Source: VRUE01 sp963814915 (lineage in GTDB: Bacteria > Actinomycetota > Thermoleophilia > Solirubrobacterales > 70-9). Taken from it: a stretch of DNA of 64,000 nt. The stretch covers positions 5,734-69,733 of the forward strand of contig CAWFEI010000006.1 in the NCBI GenBank assembly GCA_963814915.1, given 5' to 3'. Within the stretch, counting starts at the first letter, position 1, and every line of letters begins with the position of its first letter. A program made the translations under genes and the position numbers. This document shows positions 1-12,932 of this stretch, piece after piece. The notes beneath the pieces are model-generated. The model searched no databases and was not told where the DNA came from. It was given only the letters and a program-made list of their open reading frames with translations.

Positions 1-90
1 ACGAACGGCAGGCTCGAGCCCGGCAGCGATGGACTCGGAGGGTCGGCGGTACCTGGGCCCATGGACACAAGATAGACCCGCTCGGAGGGC

Positions 91-1398
91 CTATCCGGCG
101 GAAACCCGCCCACCCGCCGCGGCTGTCGTCGGGCCCGCTGGGGCGCCGAGGCCGAGCGCGTGCCGCGTGTTGACCGCGATCGCCCGCGGCAAGGCGGCGC
201 CGAGCGTCCGCCCGGGCTTTGCGCTGCGCGTCGCGAAGCGGTCCATCGCGATGGCCACGCGCTCGTCGCGGGCGCCGGCCGCGAACAGCGTCCGCTCGAG
301 CGGATTGAAGCGCCGGCCCGTCGCGTAGTCGTGGATCAGGAAGGCGTGGCCGCGCAGCTCGCTGCGGTGGCGCCGGCGGTAGAGGGAGAGCGCCCGCTCG
401 ATCGGCTGCTCGCCGCGCAGCGCCGGGGCCAGCGCGTCGGCCAGCCATTCGGCCGACTGGAAGGCCCAGCCGCAGCCGATCCCGAACAGCGGGTCGCTGG
501 CGAGGGCCGCGTCGCCGATCAGCGCGACCCCGGGGCCGACCGGGCCGCGCATCCTGTTCGACATCTCGACCTTGCCGATCATCGGGCTCACGAGCCGCGC
601 CTCGCGGATCGGCGGCGCGTCCGGGAGCGCGGCGAAGAAGGAGACGAGCGCCGCCTGTGGATTACGCTTGAACTCGGGCAGCGCCGCCTTCGTCGGCATC
701 ACCCCGTAGAGAGCCAGGTCGCCGCCAAGCGGGGCGACGGTGGCGAAGTCGGGGTCGAGCATCCAGGCCGAGGGGTCGGGCGCGCCGGCCGGCGGCGGGC
801 CCTCGAAGTAGCCGCTGTAGACGATCCGCCCGTGCGGGAGCCTGCGATCCGGGATGCCCGCCAACTCGGCGACCCGCGAGTCGCGACCGTCGGCGCCGAT
901 CAGCACCGACCCCCGCAGCTCGACCTCCCCACTGTCGCGATCACGCGCGATCACGCCGTGCGCGGCGGCGCCCTCGCGCAGGACGCCGGTCGCGGCGCGG
1001 CCGAGGATCAACTCGACCCCCGGGGTCGCCGCGGCGGCTTCGCGGACGATCGGGTCGAGCGCCTCGCGACGCAGGTTGACGGAGTGCCGGACTCGGTCAC
1101 GCGGCGCTTGCATCCATCCCCAGCGGGTCCAGATCCTGTTCACGTAGCGAACCGCCCCCGCCTCCATGATCGGCTCGAGCAGCCCGAGCCGTTCGAGCGT
1201 CGGGACCGCCGAGGACTGGATGAAGTGCGTGCAGACGCGCTTGAAGGCGCGCGGGTCGGGCCGCTTCTCGACCAGCGCGACGCGGGCGCCGGCGCGGCCA
1301 AGCAGGATCGCGGCCGAGCATCCCGCCAAGCTCGCGCCGACGATCACGGCGTCGTAGTCGGTTCCGGCCTCGCTGCTCACCCCTCCGAAGGTAGCCAT
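91..1398 (-). CDS. FAD-dependent monooxygenase / geranylgeranyl reductase-like oxidoreductase
   Basis: The 435-residue product starts with a Rossmann FAD-binding strand (residues 16-30, G21-x-S-x-x-G26 pattern) ending in an acidic VEKR motif. It carries a second FAD contact, IGDAALASDP, near residue 295. This is the group A flavin monooxygenase / geranylgeranyl reductase layout; the family uses NAD(P)H and FAD to hydroxylate or reduce substrates. The substrate cannot be read from sequence. I chose ATG 1398 because GGAG lies about 8 bases upstream; ATG 1416 is also possible, and a longer frame to 1626 would run through the operator array. It is divergent from the FAD-linked oxidase at 1594, so the two flavoenzymes probably share regulation and perhaps a pathway. 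Confidence 0.8.
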   Translation of the reverse strand: MATFGGVSSEAGTDYDAVIVGASLAGCSAAILLGRAGARVALVEKRPDPRAFKRVCTHFIQSSAVPTLERLGLLEPIMEAGAVRYVNRIWTRWGWMQAPRDRVRHSVNLRREALDPIVREAAAATPGVELILGRAATGVLREGAAAHGVIARDRDSGEVELRGSVLIGADGRDSRVAELAGIPDRRLPHGRIVYSGYFEGPPPAGAPDPSAWMLDPDFATVAPLGGDLALYGVMPTKAALPEFKRNPQAALVSFFAALPDAPPIREARLVSPMIGKVEMSNRMRGPVGPGVALIGDAALASDPLFGIGCGWAFQSAEWLADALAPALRGEQPIERALSLYRRRHRSELRGHAFLIHDYATGRRFNPLERTLFAAGARDERVAIAMDRFATRSAKPGRTLGAALPRAIAVNTRHALGLGAPAGPTTAAAGGRVSAG

Positions 1399-1414
1399 AC
1401 GGGCGCTCCGTTTC

Positions 1415-1532
1415 ATGACCAGACCTGATCCCTTTCGGCTCCCCGCCCGTGGCGGGCGATGGTCAGACCTGACCATGCCGGGGCAGGCTCGCGCTCCGCG
1501 CCGCTCGCGAAGTGGGTCAGATCCGGTCATGA
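1415..1532. promoter_or_regulatory. Array of three related palindromic operator-like sites
   Basis: The central site, 1459-1476, is a perfect inverted repeat, ATGGTCAG-AC-CTGACCAT. A second copy at 1415-1432 matches it at 13 of 18 positions, and a third at 1513-1530 at 12 of 18. The array fills the gap between two divergent flavoenzyme genes. Such spacing fits a TetR-, MarR- or GntR-type repressor, but no regulator gene is adjacent in the window. The regulator is unknown. Confidence 0.55.
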
Positions 1533-1593
1533 CAGGTCGTTCGTCGCGACCTAGCCTCGGTCCCGGAATGCGATCCCATGCGAGGAGACGACC

Positions 1594-2987
1594 ATGAGCC
1601 CAGCCAGCCTCAAAGACGACGCTCACCGGCGGATGCCGGACTTCGAAGGGACGCTGACGGCGCCCGGCGACCCCGGCTACGAGCAGGCGCGCAGCGTCTA
1701 CAACGCGATGATCGACCGCAGCCCCGGGCTGATCGCGCGAGCCGCCGCCGCCGACGACGTCGCCCGCGCTGTGTCATTCGCGCGGGAGCGGGATGTTCTG
1801 CTTGCGGTTCGCGGCGGCAGCCACAACGGTGGTGGCCTCGGCACCTGCGATGACGGCCTGGTGATCGACCTCTCCGGCCTGAAGCGGATAGAGGTGGATC
1901 CCGGCGCCCGGACCGCGAGGGTCGGCGGCGGCTGCGTTTGGAAAGAAGTCGACGCGGCGACCGGCGGGCACGGCCTCGCGATCCCCAGCGGCATCGTCGG
2001 CAGCACGGGTGTCGGCGGCCTCACGCTGGGCGGTGGCCTCGGCCATCTGACCCGGAAGTTCGGCCTCACGATCGACAACCTGCTGGAGGCCGACGTCGTC
2101 CTTGCCGGCGGAGAGCGCGTGACTGCCTCCCCGGAGGCGAATCCCGACCTCTTCTGGGCGCTGCGTGGCGGCGGTGGCAACTTCGGAATCGTCACCTCAT
2201 TCCTCTTCCGGCTGAACGAGGTGGGGACCGTCTTCGCCGGTCCGACCCTGTGGCCGGTCGAGCACGGTCCCGAGGTCCTCGCGGCCTACCGCGAGTTCCT
2301 GCCCGCGGCTCCGCGGGACCTGAACGGCTTCCTTGCATATATGACGGTGCCGCCGGCCCCGCCCTTCCCCGAGGAGGTCCACCTGCGCAAGGCCTGCGGC
2401 GTCTTCTGGTGTCATCTCGGCGAGCCCGAGCAGGCTGCGGCGGACATGGCGCCACTGCTCGACCAGCTCCCGGAGCCGATGCTGCACGGGCCGCAGCCGA
2501 TGGCCCATGCCGAGCTTCAGGGGGCCTTCGACGAGCTCTACCCCGCCGGCGAGCAGTGGTACTGGCGGGCGGACTTCGTCAAGGAGATTTCCGACGAGGC
2601 GATCGAGGCCCACGCTCGCTTCGGGCCCGAGCTGCCGACGATGAAATCGACCATGCACATGTACCCGATCGATGGCGCAGCCCATGACGTCGGCCCGGCC
2701 GACACCGCCTGGAGCTACCGCGACGCCAACTGGGGCGCGGTCTTCGCCGGGGTCGACCCGGACCCGGCGAATGCGGAGGCGGTCAGCAAGTGGTGTGTCG
2801 ACTACTTCGACGCGCTCCATCCCCACTCGGCCGGCGGCGCCTACGTGAACATGATGATGGACGAGGGCCAGGAGAGGGTCCGGGCGAGCTACCGCGACAA
2901 CTACGAGCGCCTGGCGCGGATCAAGGCCGACTACGACCCGGACAACCTCTTCCAGGTCAACCAGAACATCGAGCCGGAGATGGGAGC

Positions 2988-2991
<4 letters not shown>
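1594..2991 (+). CDS. FAD-linked oxidase, berberine-bridge (BBE) type
   Basis: The 465-residue protein has the PCMH-type FAD-binding fold: RGGSHN at residues 73-78, with H77 in the position of the covalent 8-alpha-histidyl flavin link; then a glycine-rich STGVGG/TLGGGLG stretch and a GGGGNFG motif. It ends in a BBE domain (NYERLARIKADYDPDNLF). The cysteine that gives bicovalent flavin attachment in plant BBE enzymes is replaced by G in TGVGG, so a single covalent link is expected. Family members oxidise alcohols, sugars or alkaloid-like substrates with O2; the substrate here is unknown. A good Shine-Dalgarno (GAGGAGA, 1582-1588) supports ATG 1594. Its TAG stop shares the four bases CTAG with the stop of the convergent aidB-like gene. 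Confidence 0.88.
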
Positions 2992-4658
<1,667 letters not shown>

Positions 4659-4694
4659 CGAGGGAATTGTCGCATCGATAGCATCGCCGCGCGC

Positions 4695-5912
4695 ATGGCG
4701 GACAAGATCAAAGTCAAGAACCCGGTGGTCGAGCTCGACGGCGACGAGATGACCCGGATCATCTGGTCGTTCATCAAGCAGCAGCTGATCCTCCCGTACC
4801 TCGACGTCGAGCTCGAGTACTTCGACCTCGGGATCGAGGGCCGCGACGCCAGCGAGGACCGGATCACGGTCGAAGCGGCGGAAGCGATCAAGCGTCACGG
4901 GGTGGGGGTCAAGTGCGCGACGATCACCCCGGACGAGGGGCGGGTCGAGGAGTTCGGCCTCAAGCAGATGTACCGCTCGCCGAACGGGACGATCCGCAAC
5001 ATCCTCGGCGGGGTCATCTTCCGCGAGCCGATCGTGATCTCCAACATCCCGCGCCTGGTGCCCGGCTGGACGAAGCCGATCGTGATCGGCCGCCACGCTT
5101 TCGGCGACCAGTACCGGGCGACCGACATGGTCGTCCCCGGCGAGGGCACGCTGACCCTCACCTACACGCCGAAGGACGGCTCCGAGCCGGTCGAGCTCGA
5201 CGTCTACGACTTCCCGAGCGGCGGCATCGCGATGGCGATGTACAACCTCGACGACTCGATCCGCGATTTCGCCCGCGCCTCGATGCGCTACGGGCTCGAC
5301 CGCGGCTATCCGGTCTACCTCTCGACCAAGAACACGATCCTGAAGCGCTACGACGGCCGCTTCAAGGACCTCTTCGCCGAGGTTTACGAGAGCGAGTTCA
5401 AGGCCGAGTTCGAGGCCAAGGGGATCACCTACGAACACCGCCTGATCGACGACATGGTCGCCGCCGCGCTGAAGTGGGAAGGCGGTTATGTCTGGGCCTG
5501 CAAGAACTACGACGGCGACGTGCAGTCGGACACCGTCGCCCAGGGCTTCGGCTCGCTGGGCCTGATGACCAGTGTCCTGATGAGCCCCGACGGCAAGACG
5601 GTCGAGGCGGAGGCCGCGCACGGCACCGTCACCCGCCACTTCCGCCGGCACGAGGAAGGCAAGCCGACGTCGACCAACCCGATCGCCTCGATCTTCGCCT
5701 GGACCCGCGGCCTTGCCGCGCGCGGCCGGCTCGACGGGACCCCCGAGGTGTCGCGCTTCGCCGCGACCCTCGAGCAGGTCTGCATCGAGACGGTCGAGAG
5801 CGGCAAGATGACCAAAGACCTCGCACTCCTCGTCGGTCCGGAGCAGCAGCACCTGACCACGCAGGAGTTCCTCGCCGCGATCAAATCACGACTTCAGGAG
5901 ACGATTACGTGA
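4695..5912 (+). CDS. icd: NADP-dependent isocitrate dehydrogenase
   Basis: The 405-residue protein is a subfamily II (homodimeric, mitochondrial-like) NADP isocitrate dehydrogenase. It oxidatively decarboxylates isocitrate to 2-oxoglutarate in the TCA cycle. Recognisable blocks are the N-terminal NPVVELDGDEMTRIIW, the substrate loop SPNGTIRNILGG, the metal-binding LIDDMVAAALKWEGGYVWACKNYDGDVQSD and the cofactor block EAAHGTVTRHFRRHEEGKPTSTNPIASIFAW. Length is normal. The start is ATG 4695; a TAGCAT hexamer lies 10 bases upstream and no Shine-Dalgarno is visible. The stop overlaps the GTG start of mdh, so two consecutive TCA enzymes are translationally coupled. Confidence 0.96.
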   Translation: MADKIKVKNPVVELDGDEMTRIIWSFIKQQLILPYLDVELEYFDLGIEGRDASEDRITVEAAEAIKRHGVGVKCATITPDEGRVEEFGLKQMYRSPNGTIRNILGGVIFREPIVISNIPRLVPGWTKPIVIGRHAFGDQYRATDMVVPGEGTLTLTYTPKDGSEPVELDVYDFPSGGIAMAMYNLDDSIRDFARASMRYGLDRGYPVYLSTKNTILKRYDGRFKDLFAEVYESEFKAEFEAKGITYEHRLIDDMVAAALKWEGGYVWACKNYDGDVQSDTVAQGFGSLGLMTSVLMSPDGKTVEAEAAHGTVTRHFRRHEEGKPTSTNPIASIFAWTRGLAARGRLDGTPEVSRFAATLEQVCIETVESGKMTKDLALLVGPEQQHLTTQEFLAAIKSRLQETIT

Positions 5913-6895
5913 GCACCCCCGTCAAAGTCACCGTCACCGGCGCCGCGGGCCAGATCGGCTACGCGCTGCTCTTCCGTATCGCCAGCGGCCATATGCTCGG
6001 CCCCGACACGCAGGTCGAGCTCAGCCTGCTCGAGATCCCCGACGCGGTCAAGGCCGCCGAGGGCACCGCGATGGAGCTCGACGACTGCGCCTTCCCGCTG
6101 TTGAGCAAGATCGACATCTTCGACGACGCCAGGGCGGCGTTCGACGGCTGCAACGTCGGCCTGCTGGTCGGCGCCCGGCCGCGCGGCCCCGGCATGGAGC
6201 GGGCCGACCTGCTCGAGGCCAACGGCGGGATCTTCAAGCCGCAGGGCGAAGCGATCGCCGCCGGCGCCGCCGACGACGTGCGTGTGCTCGTCGTCGGCAA
6301 CCCGGCCAACACCAACTGCCTGATCGCGATGTCCAACGCCGACGGGGTGCCGCGCGAGCGCTTCACCGCGATGATGCGGCTCGATCACAACCGGGCGATC
6401 GCGCAGCTGGCCAACAAGCTCGGCAAGCCGGTCTCCGACGTCACCAACATGACCGTCTGGGGCAATCACTCGACGACCCAGTACCCGGACCTGGTCAACG
6501 CCAGGGTCGGCGGCGCAAGCGCCTGGGACGCGGTCGACGACGAGGCCTGGATCGGCGACGAGTTCATTCCCCGCGTCGCAAAACGCGGCGCCGAGATCAT
6601 CGAGGCGCGCGGCGCCTCCAGCGCCGCTTCCGCCGCCAATGCGGCGATCGACCACGTGCACGACTGGGTGCTCGGCACCCCGGAGGGCGACTGGGTCTCG
6701 ATGGGAGTGCCCTCGAACGGCTCATACGGGATCGAGGAGGGCGTCGTCGCCGGACACCCGTGCAGCTGCTCCGGCGGCGAGTGGAAGGTGGTCGAGGGGC
6801 TCGATGTGCCGGAGTTCTCGCGCCCCCGCATCGACGCCAGCATCGCCGAGCTGCGCGAGGAGCGCGACGCGGTCGGCAACCTCGGCCTGGTCTAG
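5909..6895 (+). CDS. mdh: Malate dehydrogenase
   Basis: The 328-residue NAD-dependent malate dehydrogenase interconverts malate and oxaloacetate. The N-terminus VTVTGAAGQIGYALLFRIASG is the nucleotide-binding loop of the cytosolic/actinobacterial MDH family. Other signatures are GARPRGPGMERADLL (mobile active-site loop with arginines), VVGNPANTNCLIA, MMRLDHNRA and WGNHSTTQYPD with the catalytic histidine. The start is the GTG inside icd's terminal GTGA, with AGGAG 8 bases upstream. The gene is followed by a strong hairpin at 6908-6934. Confidence 0.96.
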   Translation: MSTPVKVTVTGAAGQIGYALLFRIASGHMLGPDTQVELSLLEIPDAVKAAEGTAMELDDCAFPLLSKIDIFDDARAAFDGCNVGLLVGARPRGPGMERADLLEANGGIFKPQGEAIAAGAADDVRVLVVGNPANTNCLIAMSNADGVPRERFTAMMRLDHNRAIAQLANKLGKPVSDVTNMTVWGNHSTTQYPDLVNARVGGASAWDAVDDEAWIGDEFIPRVAKRGAEIIEARGASSAASAANAAIDHVHDWVLGTPEGDWVSMGVPSNGSYGIEEGVVAGHPCSCSGGEWKVVEGLDVPEFSRPRIDASIAELREERDAVGNLGLV

Positions 6896-6907
6896 GCCCG
6901 GAACGAG

Positions 6908-6934
6908 AGAGGCCGGCCCGCCGGGCCGGCCTCT
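6908..6934. terminator. Hairpin terminator between mdh and a convergent gene
   Basis: A perfect 12-bp GC-rich stem (6908-6919 pairs with 6923-6934) closes a 3-base loop. It starts 13 bases after the mdh stop and 25 bases before the end of the convergent gene, so it can serve both strands. There is no clear U-tract, as is common in high-GC actinobacteria. Confidence 0.7.
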
Positions 6935-6958
6935 TCCGAGCAATTCATCGTCGGGGCG

Positions 6959-7339
6959 TTACTTCGACGGGTAGTACTGACGCCCTTTCTTCTTGACCCG
7001 ACCCTCTTTCTCCATGTCTCCGAGGACCCGGTAGAGGTAGTTGGGCTTGATTTTCATCTGCTTGGCGATGTCCGAGGCGCTGATCCCGGGGCTGCCCTCG
7101 ACCAGAGCGACAGCCTGGTCGGCGCGGGTGCCTTTGCGGCGGCGACGTTTTTTCGTCGACCCGCCTTTCGCGCCCGAGCCGCGCGGGCGGCCCGGTCCAC
7201 GACCACTGCCGCGGCCGGTCACTTTTCCGCCCAGCTCGGCGAGTGCGCGCTCGAGGCGCTTGCGCTCGTCGTCCAGCTCGGCGAGGCGCTTCTTGACAAG
7301 ATCGCGAGCCTCGTCGAGTACGTGAGTGGTGCTTGGCAT
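6959..7339 (-). CDS. Small basic DNA-binding protein: coiled coil, AT-hook-like linker, winged-helix domain
   Basis: The 126-residue protein has three parts. Residues 5-40 are a heptad-rich charged helix (VLDEARDLVKKRLAELDDERKRLERALAEL), probably a coiled coil. Residues 40-70 are a Gly/Arg/Lys-rich linker containing GRGPGRPRG, which matches the AT-hook core, followed by KKRRRRK. Residues 75-126 look like a winged helix (VALVEGSPGISASDIAKQMKIKPNYLYRVLGDMEKEGRVKKKGRQYYP). It is probably a nucleoid-associated or regulatory protein; no target is evident. ATG 7339 is chosen for its AAAGGAA Shine-Dalgarno 5 bases upstream. The 244 bases upstream of the start, before the hydroxylase gene, hold only its presumed promoter. 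Confidence 0.75.
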   Translation of the reverse strand: MPSTTHVLDEARDLVKKRLAELDDERKRLERALAELGGKVTGRGSGRGPGRPRGSGAKGGSTKKRRRRKGTRADQAVALVEGSPGISASDIAKQMKIKPNYLYRVLGDMEKEGRVKKKGRQYYPSK

Positions 7340-7583
7340 TCGTTCCTTTCGTCCGGTCGCTCGGTGCGCAACCGAATAACTGGTAAGCAAGCTGTTTGCG
7401 GACGGGAGTGTTGCAGGTCAAGGGCAAAACCCGCCGAGACACTGTGAGTGCGAAAAAGGTGAGATGGACAAATTGGCCTACTCCACACTGACTATTTGGA
7501 CACAAGTCGGTACGGACAGTTCAGCCCGGCGGGGGCAACGGCCGCACCTGTGACCCCGATCGCCGGCCGCGGGCCCGGAGCGC

Positions 7584-8210
7584 CTAGCCGCGGCGTTTCT
7601 TCGGCAGCGTGCGGAAGACGACGTCCCAGAGCGGCGACGAGACCCCGTAGCCGAAGCGGTGATCCTGGAAGTGATGACGCATGTGCTGCTCGCGCAGGCG
7701 CTTGCCGGAATCGGACTTGGGAACGAAGTGATGCACGTAGTAATGCGTGTAGTCGTAGAACAGGTAGCCGCCGATGAACCCCGCGAACAGCGGGTAGGCC
7801 GCCGGGGTGCCGAAGATCAGGGTGAAGGCGAGGAAGAAGAGGACCGCCAGTGGAATCGAGACGGCGGGCGGCATCACCAGGCGCATCTTGTCGTTCGGAT
7901 GGTCGTGGTGAATGCCGTGGATGATGAAATGCATGCGCCGCCCGAATGCGTTGTCGGGCTCCCAATGGAAGATCAGCCGGTGCAGCCAGTACTCGGTCAG
8001 GGTCCAGATGGCGACCCCTGCGATGCTGAGCGCGATCAGCTGCCAGGCGGCCTGGCCCCGGTCGGCTCCGAGCCACTCCATGAGAAGGATCACCGGGACG
8101 AAGACGATCGCCGGGATCGCGGGGTGGACCCGCGAGAAGAAATTGAGGAATTCGCTCTCGAACAGCTGCGGGGAGGCCGAGAGCTTCTCGGTGCGGTCGT
8201 GAGCCTCCAT
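7584..8210 (-). CDS. Fatty acid hydroxylase superfamily membrane protein (FA2H-like)
   Basis: The 208-residue integral membrane protein has about four transmembrane segments and the histidine clusters of the FA-hydroxylase superfamily: EYWLHRLIFH, MHFIIHGIHHDHPND, HYYVHH and EQHMRHHFQDHRFGYG. These bind a di-metal centre. The order and spacing resemble the fatty acid 2-hydroxylase / Scs7 branch, which hydroxylates the acyl chain of ceramides, rather than the carotenoid or sterol branches. Function is inferred from motif layout only. The N-terminal cytochrome b5 domain of eukaryotic FA2H is absent. TACCAT lies 9 bases before ATG 8210 with no Shine-Dalgarno. A functional link to the putative sphingolipid genes at 40.9-43.4 kb is conceivable, though they are 33 kb away. 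Confidence 0.82.
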   Translation of the reverse strand: MEAHDRTEKLSASPQLFESEFLNFFSRVHPAIPAIVFVPVILLMEWLGADRGQAAWQLIALSIAGVAIWTLTEYWLHRLIFHWEPDNAFGRRMHFIIHGIHHDHPNDKMRLVMPPAVSIPLAVLFFLAFTLIFGTPAAYPLFAGFIGGYLFYDYTHYYVHHFVPKSDSGKRLREQHMRHHFQDHRFGYGVSSPLWDVVFRTLPKKRRG

Positions 8211-8337
8211 TCGCGCTCAATGGTAGCGGCGCCCGGCGCCGAGTCCCGCAAGACGCGGGGAAGATGTGACGACTCCGTGTCAAGAACGTTGCGCTTTGCG
8301 GAATCGGGCGTCACGGAAGCGTCACGGCATTGGCAAG

Positions 8338-8535
8338 ATGGCCGCCGTGCCGCGCAAGCCCAAAGCCCCGACCTGCGAGCAGTGCTACTTCCGCAAGAAC
8401 CACCTCTGCGCCCTGCAGCTCGATGAGCCCTGCACGACGTTCCGGCCGAACCGGCCCGAGGGCCTGGTCCCGCCTCGCCAGCCGGTTCTGCTGATGCGCC
8501 CACCGCGCTGGGCGAATCAGGCCCAACCAGCCTAG
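8338..8535 (+). CDS. Small four-cysteine protein, unknown function
   Basis: A 65-residue product with C-x2-C-x7-C-x7-C (CEQCYFRKNHLCALQLDEPC), followed by TTFRPNRPEG and a proline-rich tail. The spacing suggests a small metal-binding knuckle or a redox-active cysteine set. I do not recognise the family. The start could be ATG 8338 or GTG 8347. It sits just upstream of the hsp20-lon pair on the same strand, but hsp20 has its own -10-like element, so co-transcription is uncertain. Confidence 0.6.
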   Translation: MAAVPRKPKAPTCEQCYFRKNHLCALQLDEPCTTFRPNRPEGLVPPRQPVLLMRPPRWANQAQPA

Positions 8536-8563
8536 CGGCTCGCGCCGGTTATGTTTTGCGGCG

Positions 8564-9006
8564 ATGCCTGAGCGGGACGTATTTGCGAACTTCGCGCGCA
8601 TGCGGCGGGAGATGGATCAGATGCTGGGCGGAGCCTGGGGGAGGACCGCCTATGTCAGCCGCCGCAGCAGCGGCTTCTCGCCCAACGTCGACGTCTACTA
8701 CTGCGGCGATCCGCAGCGGGCGGTCGTCAAGGTCGACCTGGCCGGGGTCGAGCTGGAGCAGGTCGGCATCGAGGTCTCCGGGCGCCAGCTCGCGATCGTC
8801 GGCGAACGGCCGGTGCAGGAGACCGAGGGGCGCGTGTACCAGCAGGTCGAGATCCCGTCCGGGCCGTTTCGGCGGATCGTCGAGCTGCAGGTCGACGTTG
8901 ACGCGGACCGGGCCAAGGCGACCTACGAAGACGGGATCCTGCGGATCGACCTGCCGCTGCGCGATCCCTCGCAGACCACCCGCCGGGTGCCGATAGGGCG
9001 TCAGTG

Positions 9007-9007
<1 letters not shown>
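8564..9007 (+). CDS. Hsp20/alpha-crystallin small heat shock protein
   Basis: A 147-residue cytoplasmic chaperone. The alpha-crystallin domain spans about residues 44-135, with FSPNVDVYYCGD at its start, VKVDLAGVELEQVGIEVSGRQLAIVGER in the middle and the conserved end ATYEDGILRIDLPL. It is followed by a short tail whose VPI resembles the I-x-I type oligomer contact. It holds unfolding proteins for refolding or degradation. TATGTT lies 8 bases before ATG 8564 without a Shine-Dalgarno, suggesting a leaderless start. The stop overlaps the start of lon, pairing a holding chaperone with a protease. Confidence 0.92.
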
Positions 9008-11383
<2,376 letters not shown>

Positions 11384-11391
<8 letters not shown>

Positions 11392-12859
11392 GAATAGGTC
11401 CCGCGCCTTCTGGATCGTTGCCGGCCTGACGCTCGGCGCCGCGATCCTGCGCTTCGCCACGCTCGGCGCACAGGCCTACCACCACGACGAGATCGTCACC
11501 GCCAGCCGGGTGCTTCGCGGTGACTTCGTCCACGCGATGGAAGCGGTCGGCTTCAGCGAGTCGGCGCCGCCCCTGTATTACGCGCTGGCCTGGGCGTGGA
11601 CCCAGCTGACCGGCACCGGCGAGATCGGCCTGCGCTCGGTCTCCGCGCTCGCCGGAGTGGCGACGGTGCCCGTCGCCTACCTGCTCGGCGTCGAGCTGCG
11701 CGGCCGCCGGACCGCGCTCGTCGCGGCCGCGCTCGTCGCGGTCAACCCGATGCTCCTCTGGTATTCCCAGGAGGCGCGCGGCTACGCCCTGCTCGTCCTA
11801 CTCACCGCGATCGCCGCCCTCTACTTCGTCCGCGCTCTGCGCGGCGGGCGGAAAGACGTGGTGCTCTGGGGGGCCTTCTCGGCGCTGGCGTTGGCGACGC
11901 ACTACTTCGCGATCTTCCCGATCGTGCTCGAGGCCGCCTGGCTGCTGCACCGGCGCGGCCGCCGGGCGCTCGCCGGGCTGGCGATCGTCGTCGTGGCCGG
12001 ACTTGCGCTGACGCCGTTGCTGATCCACCAGATGTCGCTCGGCCACGCCGAGTGGATCGGCGATCGCAGCCTCGGCCACCGCCTCTGGGAGGCGGGAGTC
12101 ACCTTCGTCGTCGGCGAGACGGGTGACATCGTCGCCCGTCCGGAGACGGTGCTGCAGGCGGTCGTGCCGCTGCTGGCGCTGCTCGCCGGGCTGGCGCTGC
12201 TCGCGTGGCGCGGCGACCGAGGCGAGCGCCGGGCCGGGGGCCTGGTGCTGGCCCTGGCCGGGGCGACGATCGCCGCCCCCGTTCTCCTCGCCCTGATCGC
12301 GCCGGGCAAGGACTACGTGCTCGCGCGCAACCTGCTGCCGGCGCTCCTGCCTCTGCTTGTCGCGGTGGCTATCGGGGCGACCCTGCGCGCGGCGCGTCGA
12401 ACCGGCGCGGCCCTCGCGGCGGTCCTGGCCGCCTACTCGCTCGGCTTCTGCATCTGGGCCGGCGCCTCGACCGCCGTGCAGCGGCCCGACTGGGATGCGG
12501 TCGCCACCCGCCTCGGCGAGCCCGAGGCGCCGCGGGCGATCGTCCTCTGGACGCTCGGCGCGGCCTCGCTCCGCTGGTATCTCTCGACCGGCTCCTTTCA
12601 GGTCCAGCCCTCCGACGGCTACACATGGAGCATCCACGAAGCGGACTTCGTCTCCGACGGCCCGGCGCCGCCGGTGCCCGCGAGGCTGCTGGGCCCGCGT
12701 TTCCGCCAGCTCAGCTACGAACGAGTCGGCCGCCTCTACGTCCGCCGCTACGCGCTCCCCGGCCCCGACCTCGGTCATCTGCGCCTGCGCCGCATCCGGC
12801 GCGCGGACCTCAACTTCCGCTCCAACAGCGTCCTGCTGGACGGCATCGGGCCGCAGTGA
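11384..12859 (+). CDS. GT39-like (GT-C) membrane glycosyltransferase
   Basis: The 491-residue protein has about ten transmembrane segments. The first extracytoplasmic loop carries YHHDEIVTASR, the acidic DE motif of GT-C glycosyltransferases such as PMT/ArnT, followed by SESAPPLYYALAWAW and LLWYSQEARGYALLVLL, the latter typical of bacterial PMT_2 proteins. These enzymes move sugars from polyprenyl-phosphate donors onto proteins or cell-wall glycans outside the membrane; the acceptor here is unknown. The only sensible start is TTG 11384, which overlaps the end of lon by 8 bases, implying translational coupling. The C-terminal 110 residues are soluble and not recognised. Confidence 0.82.
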
Positions 12860-12932
12860 CGGTGTCTCGTTGCAAATTCCGGTATCGGGGTATCCTGACC
12901 CTGGACACAGACTTCCCCAGCGAGGAGATGGC

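Noticed and set aside
12870..12896. Promoter TTGCAA / TATCCT before the gene at 12933
   Set aside because: The spacing of 15 bases is short and both hexamers are weak, so I mention it only as a possibility inside that gene's entry.
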